From: Dendrocalamus latiflorus
Taxonomy: Eukaryota; Streptophyta; Magnoliopsida; Poales; Poaceae
Length of the DNA: 64,000 bases
Direction of reading: 5' to 3'
NCBI GenBank assembly: GCA_017311315.1
Contig: CM029626.1
Span: forward strand, 27,576,672-27,640,671
Made by a program: the position numbers and the translations under genes. Below the pieces are notes generated by a model. That model had not been told where the DNA came from and ran no database searches. It worked only from the letters and a program-made list of their open reading frames with translations. Shown here piece after piece: positions 1-12,308 of this stretch (positions are counted from its first letter, which is position 1; each line of letters begins with the position of its first letter).

Positions 1-3000
1 GGATTCAACATGAGAACCTCTGCACATTCCAAATAGGTATTTTTGCAAATAAACAACACATAAGTCAGAGGAGAATGACTCCAATGCCAAACCCTTCCTT
101 TGTTTTTTTCCCTGAACCAGAAAAACCACACATGCCAACATAAAGTCAACCCAAACCACAAAAGACTTTTGCTATCATCACATAGCTCAAACAAGAATCA
201 AGAGAACATTTTACTTCCTGAGAAAAAAAATATTTTTTCTTTTAGGAATAAACTTTCTCTTGAATCACAAGATTCCAAATCATCACACACCACACTAACT
301 CATTTCTCTTAAAATGACAACATCAACACTATGCTCAAACCGAGTGCATCAACCACAGCTTTGTGGATAGACTCTACTGACCTCACAATAACATACTCTA
401 GCCAACTCCTCTACCAACAGGGTTACTTTGATAAATAATTTGCAATGCACCTCATCATTGTTTCACCCACAATCACTTCACCACAATTTTTTTAAGGATA
501 ATCAACTTGAAATTCTCAGCACACATACTCAATTTCCACACCCAAAGGACACTATCAAGGAGCATCACACTATTTAGAATCCACTTGTTCCAATATTTCC
601 ACACAACATCATTAGCCTCCAAGGTTATAGCATAGAACACCAAACCAAAATTTTCCATCTCCAGGGCTCCCATATATGCGCTTCGATATAATTGATACGA
701 AGACTCTCGAATTTGGTGACTAAAATTCCCACAATCAAACATGCTCAATCATTAACAACCACATGAAGACATATTCTCAACCTAATTATCTTTAGGAAGA
801 TTCTAACTCCTGCAGGGTTACTCACTGAAGCCAAGGCATGTATGGCAATAATTCAATAATCCCTACTATCCCAATAATTCCCATAGGGGTTAGACTTCTT
901 CACAATTATAATCCCATTAACTACACTACCATAATCATCCTACTAAACCTTGCAAAGTGCCCAATCACAATACTCTAATAAGATTGATCAAGATTCTCAT
1001 ACTTTTGATAATCCTAATGTTCCATCAAAATGATCGAAACATTCTTGAACCACAATCTACTATAGGTTCTACTAATTGCAACCATGTAATCAGTTAGCTC
1101 CAAAGACAAACATTCTTTTTAAATCAAATCCTCACCGAGAATTATTCCAAGAAATCAATTTATCACTCAATGAATCTCAAACAACTTGACACCTACAATC
1201 TCACCAAAATCATCTACTTGACCACCGCTATCAAGTTACCATTATACAACCTAAAAGGCTTTGCAACACGGATTGGTTAATCCTTCCTCAGAAGAAGATA
1301 TAGATAGAAACAATTTTCAGCACACAGAAAAACATTTACCACTCACCGGAGACACAACACCAAGGAAAAAGTCAAATAGCCAAGATCTTGGAAAATAGAA
1401 GACGAGACCACAGTTGAGCGCACAAGTCCCACAAGAAGAGAATATCAAACTTCAGCCGAAGATAAATAAATAAATAAAGCACTGCTTTTGGAAACTTGAG
1501 GAATTCCTTTGTGGCAAACCAACAAGGTTAAGCACGCTTCAATAAGCTGCAAGGTACAAAACTTGAATCCAACCGCAAATACCTCTACTACACCCTTCAA
1601 TTTAACAAAGGACATAATTTTCTTTAATGAAAACATCACTTTACCAACTTCAAGCAAACGATCATTTAAGCTCAAATCACAAGAATCACTTAAGAACCGA
1701 TAGAACCTTCCAATACGTCACTATGCGCAAACTAATTTCAGATACCACAATAAGTCATGAAATCCCATAGGATCATGAATGCAAAACTCCAAACATTTCA
1801 TTTAACTGACATCACGGAAGACGAACAAATTCCTTTACTTCTAAAAGAATCAACACTACCCCCATCATCTCATACTCAGTTTTACTAACCTCATCATTAT
1901 ATATTCTTAGCATGAATCATCATAGCCTACCAGTGCATCATAAACCTTTCCAAAAGAACGCAATAACTTATTTCAAAATGTTTTTTCCAATAAGATTGCA
2001 ACAATCCTACTAACATCAAGAATAATACACTCTTAACAAGAATCGTTATTGTCTACCCTTCCATTATAAAGTCCTCCAAAATCTCATCAAATAGTTCCAT
2101 GCTACTTTATCATCCCATCTTCAATTTGAAAGTATTTCAAAACCTTACAACCTCACTACGACAACCGCTTTAAATTAGAGGAGATCTACTACACAATTTT
2201 AATAATTCTACCAAAACTCTTTCGTCAAAGACATAACATCATCTGACAATCCCACCATCATGTAAATATAGATCACATTTTAAACCCCATCCATTGCTCT
2301 CTTATTGATGTGCAACACCAAACTTCATTACTCAACAGTTGCACTTAGCAATTACATACGAACACTAAGTATCCACAAAGATAACTCCAAGATTAATCTC
2401 CACTAATACAGTAATCCAACACCTTCTGGATTTAATTATCCTAAATAGTTAGATTAATCCATTGAGACCCGTTGATCCAATTTATCCCAAAAGTTTACTA
2501 ATTTTGTCTCTCTTATTGATCAACCAGTTCATCAAAGCTCCACGCCTCTTAGTAACTCTATTGATTCCATTAGGAATAGCCGTATTCATAAACATAGTAC
2601 ATGAACAACTACAAGAAGACAACATCAACTTATTCGGTTTCACTTCCAAGGATACTCATACCATATCAATTTATTTGTTTACAATCTCTGACTTAACCAT
2701 AACAAGACATCACAACAGGATTTTAACACCTCCCTTCAGAAAAGAGAGGTATTAAACTTCAACACTTAGAATAATCCAAAAGAATTACATAAAGCCAAAG
2801 CTTTCGCATGTTAATGAATTTGCAACATAAAACTTCCGTTAATAAAAATACCAAGCAAATAAATGAGACATGTTTCACAATAAGACAAAACTCCCACGAA
2901 GGGACCAACCTTGCAAATCAACAATGTACACAAGTAGCAAAAGAGTCTCAATAGTCCGAAAAAACAATAATTGCTTCAAAGAACAGGTAGAGACCAAGAG

Positions 3001-3204
3001 AAAACCCTCAACTTCAATGAACCACAAACTCAAGATAAATTCATCCACCATCACAGGATAAGAATTGACCAAACCCAACTCAAGGATAAGGGAAACTTTT
3101 CTACATAACTCATTCCAAACCTTTGAAACTAAGTTGTCTAAGGAAAAATCCTTCACCATTTCAATACCATGAATAGTGATATAACCTAGCCATGCCCATG
3201 GCCG
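1..3204 (-). repeat. Inverted copy of the internal module of the LTR element to the right
   Basis: The reverse complement of this stretch follows the direct sequence of about 6078-9002 over its full length, with many substitutions and small indels; the left window edge pairs with about 9000 and base 3200 with about 6080. It is AT-rich and contains no recognisable protein domain. The small open frames in it (for example 2875-3207 minus and 2462-2755 plus) match no family I know and are not preserved between the two copies. It is the non-coding core of a retrotransposon lying in the opposite orientation to the adjoining LTR. The copy continues beyond the left end of the window. Confidence 0.8.
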
Positions 3205-3581
3205 CACCGCAACTTGAAGTGGGGGATCAGGTGCTTTTGAGAGTATCTCCCACCTAGGGTGTGGTGAGGTTCGGAACCAAAGGGAAGCTTAGCCCGAGGT
3301 ACGTCAGGCCTTTCATGATCATGGCTCGGATCGGGAAGCCTCTTGGATTTTCCAGAATCTATGCGCGGTGTGCAAGCATTGAGGAATAAAATTTTAAAAG
3401 TATGTCAAGGTGCTTTGGTCGCAGCAGTCGGAGAGAGAGGCCACTTGGGAATTGGAGTTTCGCATGCGTGAGAATTATTCACAATAGGAGCGTGTTAATA
3501 TGGTTAAGTTTTAACTGTGATTTAAACTTGGTGTAAGTGTGGATAGAATTCGGGGTCGAATTCCGTTTAAGGGGGGTAGAA
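3205..3581 (+). mobile_element. 3' internal end of an upstream LTR-element copy
   Basis: This stretch is nearly identical to 9673-10039, the last part of the internal domain of the complete element: the end of the integrase tail, the untranslated region and the purine run before the LTR. It joins directly to the LTR at 3582, so that LTR serves as the 3' LTR of this partial copy and also as the 5' LTR of the next copy. Its left edge at about 3204 is an abrupt junction with the inverted module. Confidence 0.8.
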
Positions 3582-5848
3582 TGTAATACCCCAAAAGCGA
3601 TTCGAGAGTTAATCGATTAATTGGAGAGAAGGACCATATAGAAAATAATTAAACAAGAATTTTTACAGGGGTTTTCTGAAAAATCCCGGCAACCTAGGCC
3701 TGGGCCTCGGCCCAAGTGGAGGCCGGCCCAGGAGGGGGGAGGCGCCTTCCTCCCAACCCTAGCCGCCACCCCCTTTGCCCCTCCTCTCTCCCCCTTGGCC
3801 GAACCCCTCCCTGCCCCTGCACCTCCACCATGTCCAGCGCACCTCTCCCCCCATTGTTGTCCCTTGGTGCTAGGAGAAAGCGAGAAGGAAGGAAGAAGAA
3901 GAGAGGGAAGGAGAAGAAAGGAAGGAGGAAGAAGAAGGGAAAAAAGATGGGTGATTCCTAGGGGATCCTCTAGGTAACTCTCCCTCATCTCAAATCCTTC
4001 TATTTTTTAGAGTAATTAGGGTTCTTGGCACGGGATTAGAAGGGATTAGCAGATTGATTACCCGATTAGAGATTTCCTGCTGTCTGACTATAGATCAATC
4101 CGCGCAGCGCAACTGTTTGCGCAGTTTAGACCCACGAAACGATTTTTCCTGCGGGTATGACCAAAAGAAAAATTGTAGAGTACGACGAGATCGATTTTCT
4201 GTAATGTTTCCAGAATTTTAGGCCGCGGTATTTGGGCGTAGCAGAGTCAGGAATATCGCTGTCTGTCAGGGGTGCAGATTGGGGCAGATTGCTGTTCAAG
4301 TGTGATTTAGTGGTAGTACATGATTTTTATGTTTTTGGTCACAATTGATAAAAATGTAGGGAATTCAGTAATATAACTACTGTATAAAAATCATAATTTT
4401 TAGGGTCTTACACTGTGGTTGGGACGCGTTAGAATCTGGCTGCCTAGATTGCCAGAGCAGAGAACGTCCTCTGTTTTGCGCATTAAGTTACACCTTGCTA
4501 GGCTCAAAATAAAAATATGTGATTTACATGAAAAGTGAAGGTATTTAAGTGAGGAATCTAGAAATATATCATTTGCTGTGATTGGCTTAATATTGTTAAA
4601 GATACAAAAATTAAGCGGCGCTGCTGCAGCGGACAGAGTGTAGAACCGTTAAGCGGAGCGGGAGTTGTGGGTTTTGGGCATAGAGGTGTTTACTTCTCAG
4701 TTGTGAATATTATATTATGGTTTCATGCTGAGTGGTTCCCAATGAATAGGTGGCTTCGCTCCTGATCTTGCTTGATCCCTTCGCTCCTTCGGTAAAGGCA
4801 AGTATAATGATGGTTTAAAATTGATAGTGTGGATTGTTGATGGTTGATGGATTGTTGATGTTTGATCTATTTTATGAGTATATGTGTTCATAGTTGTGGT
4901 AAGGATGTACTGGTGCTGTTTATGGTTGATTGCAATTTAAAGTGCTCATGAGTATTTCTGGTGCATAGATATTGTGGATGTAATTTTTATTTATTGAGAC
5001 ATTCACGCATATGCATCATGCTAATTTATTGAAGTCTTGGTCACGAGATGACCAAGCGCCGAGGTCCCCATCATGTTGATGACATGACGGGCTAAAGGTC
5101 CCCATACTTGTGGAGTATGGGCAATTGGTCCCTGTACCAGATGGTCAGGCATGGGTGTGCATCGACGGATGCACACTTTGCATTACCGGTAAAATGCAGA
5201 AGAGAAAGAGATAAAGAGATTTTTGACCATCTTGCATAGCTTGGCTTATTTATATGGTTGATGGATGAATTTGTGAAGTGATGTTCATGAATGTTCTTGT
5301 TACTATTATTTCTATGGTTGATGGATGAATTTGTGAAGTGATGTTCATGGATGTTCTTGTTACTATCTATTATATTTGCTGAGTCGTTGGACTCACTCTT
5401 GCTGTTGTTGTGTTTTTTTAGGTACCTTTATGAGATCGGCATGCATGGGGAAAAGGAAAGATTAGAATTATTGCACTTTGCACGATCTATCCACAATGGA
5501 AGAAAGGGAGAAAATTAAATACTATTTGCATGAATTACTTAAGTAGTAGATGATTATTGATTGCCGGATTTAAATGTAATAAAGGATTAGAATTCTTTTA
5601 TGATGCTTCTATTCTTTATCTAAATTTTATAACTATGAGTGTTCTAGTAATCTAAGCCAATATTGATTAGAATTGATTATATTACTTGAGGTTATTCATC
5701 CCTTTTTTTAATTATGCTTGTTGAAACCTCTGATTTAGACAGTAAACAAAGGAGGTTCTGCCGAAATTTTGTGTAGCATATTTAGATTATCATTGTCTTA
5801 CTACTAGATTGGTAGCATTCCAGGTCATTGCCTGACTAGGGTGTTACA
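3582..5848 (+). repeat. Long terminal repeat, left copy (2267 bp)
   Basis: It begins TGTAATACCCC and ends GGGTGTTACA, with the usual TG...CA limits. It is nearly identical to 10040-12308, and a reverse-oriented relative is the solo LTR at 37254-39516. A GC-rich block at 3680-3850 is followed by a purine-rich block, and a TATAAAAA at about 4383 is a candidate promoter element. An internal 60-bp unit (about 5254-5310 and 5314-5370) is duplicated. The low divergence between the two LTRs suggests a fairly recent event. Open frames inside it are not conserved coding sequence. Confidence 0.92.
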
Positions 5849-5850
5849 GT

Positions 5851-5862
5851 TGGTATTAGAGC
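5851..5862 (+). promoter_or_regulatory. Primer-binding site (initiator tRNA-Met type)
   Basis: TGGTATTAGAGC lies two bases after the LTR end. It differs by one base from TGGTATCAGAGC, the complement of the 3' end of plant initiator tRNA-Met, which many Ty1 and Ty3 elements use to prime minus-strand DNA synthesis. Confidence 0.85.
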
Positions 5863-6061
5863 GGGCTGTAGGTCCGTGGTTAATGAAATATTAATTTTGA
5901 CACACTAAGCACTGTAGGTGGGAATGGGTTTGCATTGCATCTGCGTTTCCGTCGATTATCATAGTTGAATATGTGCTTAATATTTGACTTTGTACTTGTT
6001 ATGAGATGATCTTTTGGTGCCCATGATTTGACTATATGACTGTTATGTGTGGTGGTAGTTG

Positions 6062-6130
6062 ATGTCGAGAGATAGAGATCGTGGTGCAGCCATAGGCGTG
6101 GCCAAGTTATGGCACTATTCGTGGTATTGA
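6062..6130 (+). pseudogene. Short gag-like start, 22 codons then stop
   Basis: An ATG about 210 bases after the primer-binding site opens a reading frame rich in Arg, Asp and Gly (begins MSRDRDRGAA) that stops at TGA after 22 residues. Its position fits the start of gag in the parent element. Beyond the stop no gag domain can be seen in any frame. It is probably a remnant of the parental gag start and is not expected to make a useful protein. Confidence 0.4.
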
Positions 6131-9100
6131 ATTGGTGAGGGATCTTTCCTTGGGCAACTTAATTTCAGAATTTAGGAATGAGTGCTTCAGAAAAGTTTTT
6201 CTCTTCCTTAAGCTGAATTTGCCAATTCTTATCCTGTGGTGGAAGATGAATTTATCTTGGTATCATGGTTCATTGCAGTTGAGGGTTTTCATTTGGTCTC
6301 TACCTGTTCTTTGAAGCGATTATTGTTTTTCAGACTATTGAGACGCTTTGCTACTGGGGAACATTGTTGATTTGTAAGGTTGGTCCCTTCATGGGAGTTT
6401 TGTCTTGTTGTGAAACATGTCTCATTTGTTAGCTTGGTATTTTTTATTAATGAAAGTTTTATGTTGCAAATTCGTTAACATGGGAAAGCCTTGGATCTTT
6501 GCATTTATTTGGATTATTTCGCATGTTGAAATTTAATTCCTCTCCTTTCTGAACGAGAATGTTAAAATCCTTTGTGGAGTTTTACTATGCTTAAGTGGGA
6601 GGTGGTAATCATATAAATTAGCGTGGTGCATAATTAATTTCAATTAGCATCCTCGGAAGTGTAGTTGATTAATTTGATGTCGCCTTGTAATAGTTTCCTG
6701 AAGAATTGTGATTAAGAATTTGTCTATACATGATTGGAACTCATGGAGTTTTGAGGAGTGTACAAAAAGAATTAGAACGATTATTATGATTGTTTAAATT
6801 TCTATCCTGTTGGGTAAATTGAATTAATTTTGTCTTCAGTAATTAATCCGATCGTTCGAGATGATTAATTAAGGAGGTGTTGGAATATTGCCTTAGTAAT
6901 GTTAACCTTTAATATGTCCTTTATTTAGATATTTATGAGCATGTATAACTTCTAGGTTCATCTACCTTTCACTATGCAAAATTGTTGAAGTACGTATAAA
7001 GAAATAGAGGAAGGATGAAGTATAACCTGTAAAACCTTGTCTTATAGAGCTTATATTATTGAAGTTTGAAGAATTTTGTTTTAAATTGCTGAACAAAAGG
7101 TGGAATGTTGAAACTATGCTCATAACGGTTTTTGAGGTTGCCATGTTCTAGTACTAGCTTGTTAGAAGAGTTTTGTTTCAATATTGTGGATTGTGCACTA
7201 GTCTCTTCCTAGATCAAGTAGTTGCAATCTTGTTTAGATAATAGAAACATGATGAAGTGAATTATTGCGTTCCTTTTGGGAAAAGTTTATCAAGGAATAT
7301 GAGGATATGATGGTTCTTGTTAAGAGTGTATTATTTTGAAGCTAGTATGATTGTTAGTACGTGGTTGAGATGATAATGTTGAATGTTCTATAAATAAAAG
7401 AATTTGATAACTTCCATGATAGTATTTAAATCAAAAGTTTTGGGATTTGCGTACACGATCTTTTAGACCTCATGACTTAGGTGGTAGGTGAAATTGTTTT
7501 GAGCAAACTGACGCGTTGAGAAGTTTTATTAGTTCTTAAAAGATTAATGAGTGTGGTCTTCAAATCTCTTTTGTTGGAAATGTCAAGGTAATACTGTAAT
7601 TGAAGAAAGTTGCTCTCTTTGTTAAAGGAAAGATTGTGGTAAAAGTATTTGAGATTGGAGTCAAGTTGTGTAACTTTTAGAGATGTGCTTGACCTCTCAT
7701 TTTCACTGCATAAGAGTTTCTTGGGTTTAAATGACAATACCGTATTCTTATTGGTTGAGATTTGATACTTTTTCTCTTGAGGGGCATGTGCCTTCGACTG
7801 TGAACTTATCTTTTGTTTTCCAAGATCATTGCTATTTCCCTTGGTCTGGTGTCTATTGCAACTGGTACACCTGTCTATGTGCTGAAATTTACTACCTTTT
7901 GTCTCTTCTAAGAAAAGGGTAGCCGATTTGGGTTGCAACTAGAGGAATCTATAATAAATAATGATTCAAGAGTGTTTCGTTCATTTTAATGGAACATTAG
8001 AATTATTGAAAGTATGAGAATCTTGATCAATTTCATTGGAGTATCGTGATTGGGTACTTTGCAAGGGTTAGTATGAGGATTATGATGGTGTAGTTAATGA
8101 GATTATAATTGTGAAGAAGTCTAACCGTTATGGGAATTATTAGGATAGTAGGGATTGTTGAATTATTGCCATGTATGACTTGGTTTCGGTGAGTAACCCT
8201 CCAAGAGTTAGAATCTTCCTAAAGATAATTAGGTTGAGAATATGTTTTCGTGTGGTTGTTAATGATTGAGCATGTTTGATTGTGGGAATTTTAGTCACCG
8301 AATTCGAGAGTCTTTGTATCAATTATATCAAAGAACATATATAGGAGCCATGGAGATAGAAAGTTTGGTTTGATGTTCTATGTGGGAACCTTGGAGGCTA
8401 ATGATGTTGTGTGGGAATAGTGGAACAAATGGATTCTAAATAGTGTGATGCACCTTGATAGTATCCTTTGGATGTGTGCTGAGAATTTCAAGTCGATTAT
8501 CCTTAAAGGGTTGTGGTGAAAAGATCGTAGGTGAAAACAATGATGTGGTGCATTGGAAATTATTTATCAAAGTAACCCTGTTGGTAGAGGAGTTGGTTAG
8601 AGTATGTTATTGTGAGGTCAGTAGAGTCTCTCTACGAATGTGTGGTTGATGCGCTCGGTTTGAGCATAGTGTTGATATTGCCAACTTAAGACAAGTGAGT
8701 TAGTGTGGTATGGGATGATTTGGAATCTCATGATTCACAAGACTTTATTCCTAAAAGAAAAAAAAACATGAGGAAAGAAAATTTTGTCGGGAAGTGAGAT
8801 GCTCTCTTGATTATTGTTTGAGCTATGTGATGATAGCAAAAGTCTTTTGTAGTTTGAGTTGACTTTATGTTGGCATGTGTGTTTTTTTGGTTCAAGAAAA
8901 AAATAATGGACGGGTTTGACATTTGAGTGATTCTCCTTTGACTTATGCGTTGTTTATTTGCAAACTATCTACTTGGTATGTGAAGAGGTTCTCGTGTTGA
9001 ATCCTCGTTTTTTTCTTTTGATTTGACCCTTTTGATGGGGAGTTGGTGATGTGTGGTTGCAATGAGAATCCCTTATTTTCAGTTGAACTCTATTTGTAAA

Positions 9101-9394
9101 AAAGTTGGTTTACAATGAGCACCGTTGTGCGTCCGTAGTGAAAGGAGGTACTCCTTGTTAAGGTAAAAAGATCGATTGAGAGTTGGAACAAGAGTTACAT
9201 GTGTTGTGCAGGTTGTGTGGGTCGATACCAAAGGGAATGATAACCCAATGTATATTCAATCGCTTCTGTTAGTTGCAAGGATTTGGAGGTTGGTGTATCA
9301 CTAGGACCACCATGGGTCCTAGAGTGGGGTACACAACGTTTCGTACGACCCGGTATCGAGGGAGTGCTTGAAAGATCTGGAGTGTGGGTTTCCA

Positions 9395-9720
9395 TTAAAG
9401 TCCTTGACCAACGAGTAAGATCAGCTGCCTTTAGCGGAGTTCGCTTATAATAACAGCTACCATTCCAAAATTAAAGCTGCGCCATTCGAAGTGGTACGGG
9501 CATAGATGTAGGTCACCCCCCTTTGCTGGGAAGCAGTGGGTGAAAAGGCAGTCTTGGGCCCGGATTTGGTCCAGAAGACAGTTGAATGAGTGGCCCTGGT
9601 GAGATAGAATCTGTTGGTCGCCCAGAGCAGGCAGAAAAGCTATGCGAATGTGAGAAGAAGGGATCTGGAATTTGAAGTGGGGGATCAGGTGCTTTTGAGA
9701 GTATCTCCCACCTAGGGTGT
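9395..9720 (+). pseudogene. Remnant of gypsy integrase C-terminal end
   Basis: In the plus frame starting near 9420 one can read LPLAEFAYNNSYH, then APFEVV, and further on DLEFEVGDQVLLRVSP. These are the standard motifs just after the catalytic core of Ty3/gypsy integrases (the AEFAYN block, the PFE block and the start of the small C-terminal domain). Stops and frame changes lie between them, and no RT, RNase H or integrase catalytic core precedes them. This shows that the element descends from an autonomous gypsy element and kept only the 3' tail of pol. Confidence 0.8.
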
Positions 9721-10026
9721 GGTGAGGTTCGGAACCAAAGGGAAGCTTAGCCCGAGGTACGTCAGGCCTTTCATGATCATGGCTCGGATCGGGAAGCCTC
9801 TTGGATTTTCCAGAATCTATGCGCGGTGTGCAAGCATTGAGGAATAAAATTTTAAAAGTATGTCAAGGTGCTTTGGTCGCAGCAGTCAGAGAGAGAGGCC
9901 ACTTGGGAATTGGAGTTTCGCATGCGTGAGAATTATTCACAACAGGAGCGTGTTAATATGGTTAAGTTTTAACTGTGATTTAAACTTGGTGTAAGTGTGG
10001 ATAGAATTCGGGGTCGAATTCCGTTT

Positions 10027-10039
10027 AAGGGGGGTAGAA
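10027..10039 (+). promoter_or_regulatory. Polypurine tract before the right LTR
   Basis: The run AAGGGGGGTAGAA immediately precedes the TG of the LTR at 10040. The same run is at 3569-3581 before the left LTR. It is the expected primer for plus-strand DNA synthesis. Confidence 0.85.
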
Positions 10040-12308
10040 TGTAATACCAAAAAAGCGATTCGAGAGTTAATCGATTAATTGGAGAGAAGGACCATATAGA
10101 AAATAATTAAACAAGAATTTTTAGAGGGGTTTTCTGAAAAATCCCAGCAACCTGAGCCTGGGCCTCGGCCCAAGTGGAGGTCGGCCCAGGAGGGGGGAGG
10201 CGCCTTCCTCCCAACCCTAGCCGCCACCCCCTTTGCCCCCTCCTCTCTCCCCCTTGGCCGCACCCCTCCCTGCCCCTGCACCTCCACCATGTCCAGCTCA
10301 CCTCTCCCCCCATTGTTGTCCCTTGGTGCTAGGAGAAAGCGAGAAGGAAGGAAGAAGAAGAGAGGGAAGGAGAAGAAAGGAAGGAGGAAGAAGAAGGGAA
10401 AAAAGATGGGTGATTCCAAGGGGATCCTCTAGGTAACTCTCCCTCATCTCATATCCTTTTATTTTTAGAGTAATTAGGGTTCTTGGCACGGGATTAAAAG
10501 GGATTAGCAGATTGATTACCCGATTAGAGATTTCCTGCTGTCTGCCTATAGATCAATCCGCGCAGCGCAACTGTTTGTGCAGTTTAGACCCACGAAACGA
10601 TTTTTCCTGCGGGTATGACCAAAAGAAAAATTGTAGAGGACGACGAGATCGATTTTCTGTAATGTTTCCAGAATTTTAGGCCGCGGTATTTGGGCATAGC
10701 AGAGTCAGGAATATCGCTGTCTGTCAGGGGTGCAGATTGGGGCAGATTGCTGTTCAAGTGTGATTTAGGGGTAGTAGATGATTTTTATGTTTTTGGTCAC
10801 AATTGATAAAAATGTAGGGAATTAAGTAATATAACTACTGTATAAAAATCATAATTTTTAGGGTCTTACACTGTGGTTGGGACGCGTTAGAATCTGGCTG
10901 CCTAGATTGCCAGAGCAGAGAACATCCTCTGTTTTGCGCATTAAGTTACACCTTGCTAGGCTCAAAATAAAAATATGTGATCTACATGAAAAGTGAAGGT
11001 ATTTAAGTGAGGAATCCAGAAATATATCATTTTCTGTGATTGGCTTAATATTGTTAAAGATACAAAAAATTAAGCGGCGCTGCTGCAGCGGACAGAGTGT
11101 AGAACCGTTAAGCGGAGCGGGAGTTGTGGGTTTTGGGCATAGAGGTGTTTACTTCTCAGTTGTGAATATTATATTATGGTTTCATGCTGAGTGGTTCCCA
11201 ATGAATAGGTGGCTTCGCTCCTGATCTTGCTTGATCCCTTCGCTCCTTCGGTAAAGGCAAGTATAATGATGGTTTAAAATTGATAGTGTGGATTGTTGAT
11301 GGTTGATGGATTGTTGATGTTTGATCTATTTTATGAGTATATGTGTTCATAGTTGTGGTAAGGATGTACTGGTGCTGTTTATGGTTGATTGCAATTTAAA
11401 GTGCTCATGAGTATTTCTGGTGCATAGATATTGTGGATGTAATTTTTATTTATTGAGACATTCACGCATATGCATCATGCTAATTTATTGAAGTCTTGGT
11501 CACGAGATGACCAAGCGCCGAGGTCCCCATCATGTTGATGACATGACGGGCTAAAGGTCCCCATACTTGTGGAGTATGGGCAATTGGTCCCTGTACCAGA
11601 TGGTACAGGCATGGGTGTGCATCGACGGATGCACACTTTGCATTACCGGTAAAATGCAGAAGAGAAAGAGATAAAGAGATTTTTGACCATCTTGCATAGC
11701 TTGGCTTATTTATATGGTTGATGGATGAATTTGTGAAGTGATGTTCATGAATGTTCTTGTTACTATTATTTCTATGGTTGATGGATGAATTTGTGAAGTG
11801 ATGTTCATGGATGTTCTTGTTACTATCTATTATATTTGCTGAGTCATTGGACTCACTCTTGCTGTTGTTGTGTTTTTTTAGGTACCTTTATGAGATCGGC
11901 TTGCATGGGGAAAAGGAAAGATTAGAATTATTGCACTTTGCACGATCTATCCACAATGGAAGAAAGGGAGAAAATTAAATACTATTTGCATGAATTACTT
12001 AAGTAGTAGATGATTATTGATTGCCGGATTTAAATGTAATAAAGGATTAGAATTCTTTTATGATGCTTCTGTTCTTTATTTAAATTTTGTAACTATGAGT
12101 GTTCTAGTAATCTAAGACTATATTGATTAGAATTGATTATATTACTTGAGGTTATTCATCCCTTTTTTTAATTATGCTTGTTGAAACCTCTGATTTAGAC
12201 AGTAAACAAAGGAGGTTCTGCCGAAATTTTGTGTAGCATATTTAGATTATCATTGTCTTACTACTAGTTTGGTAGCATTCCAGGTCATTGCCTGACTGGG
12301 GTGTTACA
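10040..12308 (+). repeat. Long terminal repeat, right copy (2269 bp)
   Basis: It starts TGTAATACCAA and ends GGGTGTTACA. Alignment by eye with 3582-5848 shows scattered single-base differences and very small indels only, including the duplicated internal 60-bp unit. It is bounded on the right by GC-rich sequence at 12309. Because the left LTR is shared with a partial copy, no 5-bp target duplication can be checked here. Confidence 0.92.

Larger units (their letters stand above)
5849..10039 (+). mobile_element. Internal domain of a non-coding (LARD-like) Ty3-type element
   Basis: About 4.2 kb lies between the two LTRs. It contains the primer-binding site, a short gag-like start, roughly 3 kb of AT-rich sequence without any domain I can recognise, a decayed integrase end and a purine tract. 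Long LTRs around a non-coding core with traces of an autonomous parent at both ends is the layout of large retrotransposon derivatives (LARDs), which depend on enzymes made elsewhere. The core is the module found inverted at 1-3204. Minus-strand frames such as 7477-7938 match nothing I know. Confidence 0.75.

Noticed and set aside
3617..3988. Open frames on both strands in the GC-rich and GA-rich part of the LTR (also at 10075-10436)
   Set aside because: They come from low-complexity Pro/Lys/Glu-rich composition inside an LTR, overlap on both strands and match no protein family.
7477..7938. 153-residue minus frame in the LARD-like core
   Set aside because: The corresponding part of the inverted copy at 1-3204 does not keep the frame, and no domain is visible.
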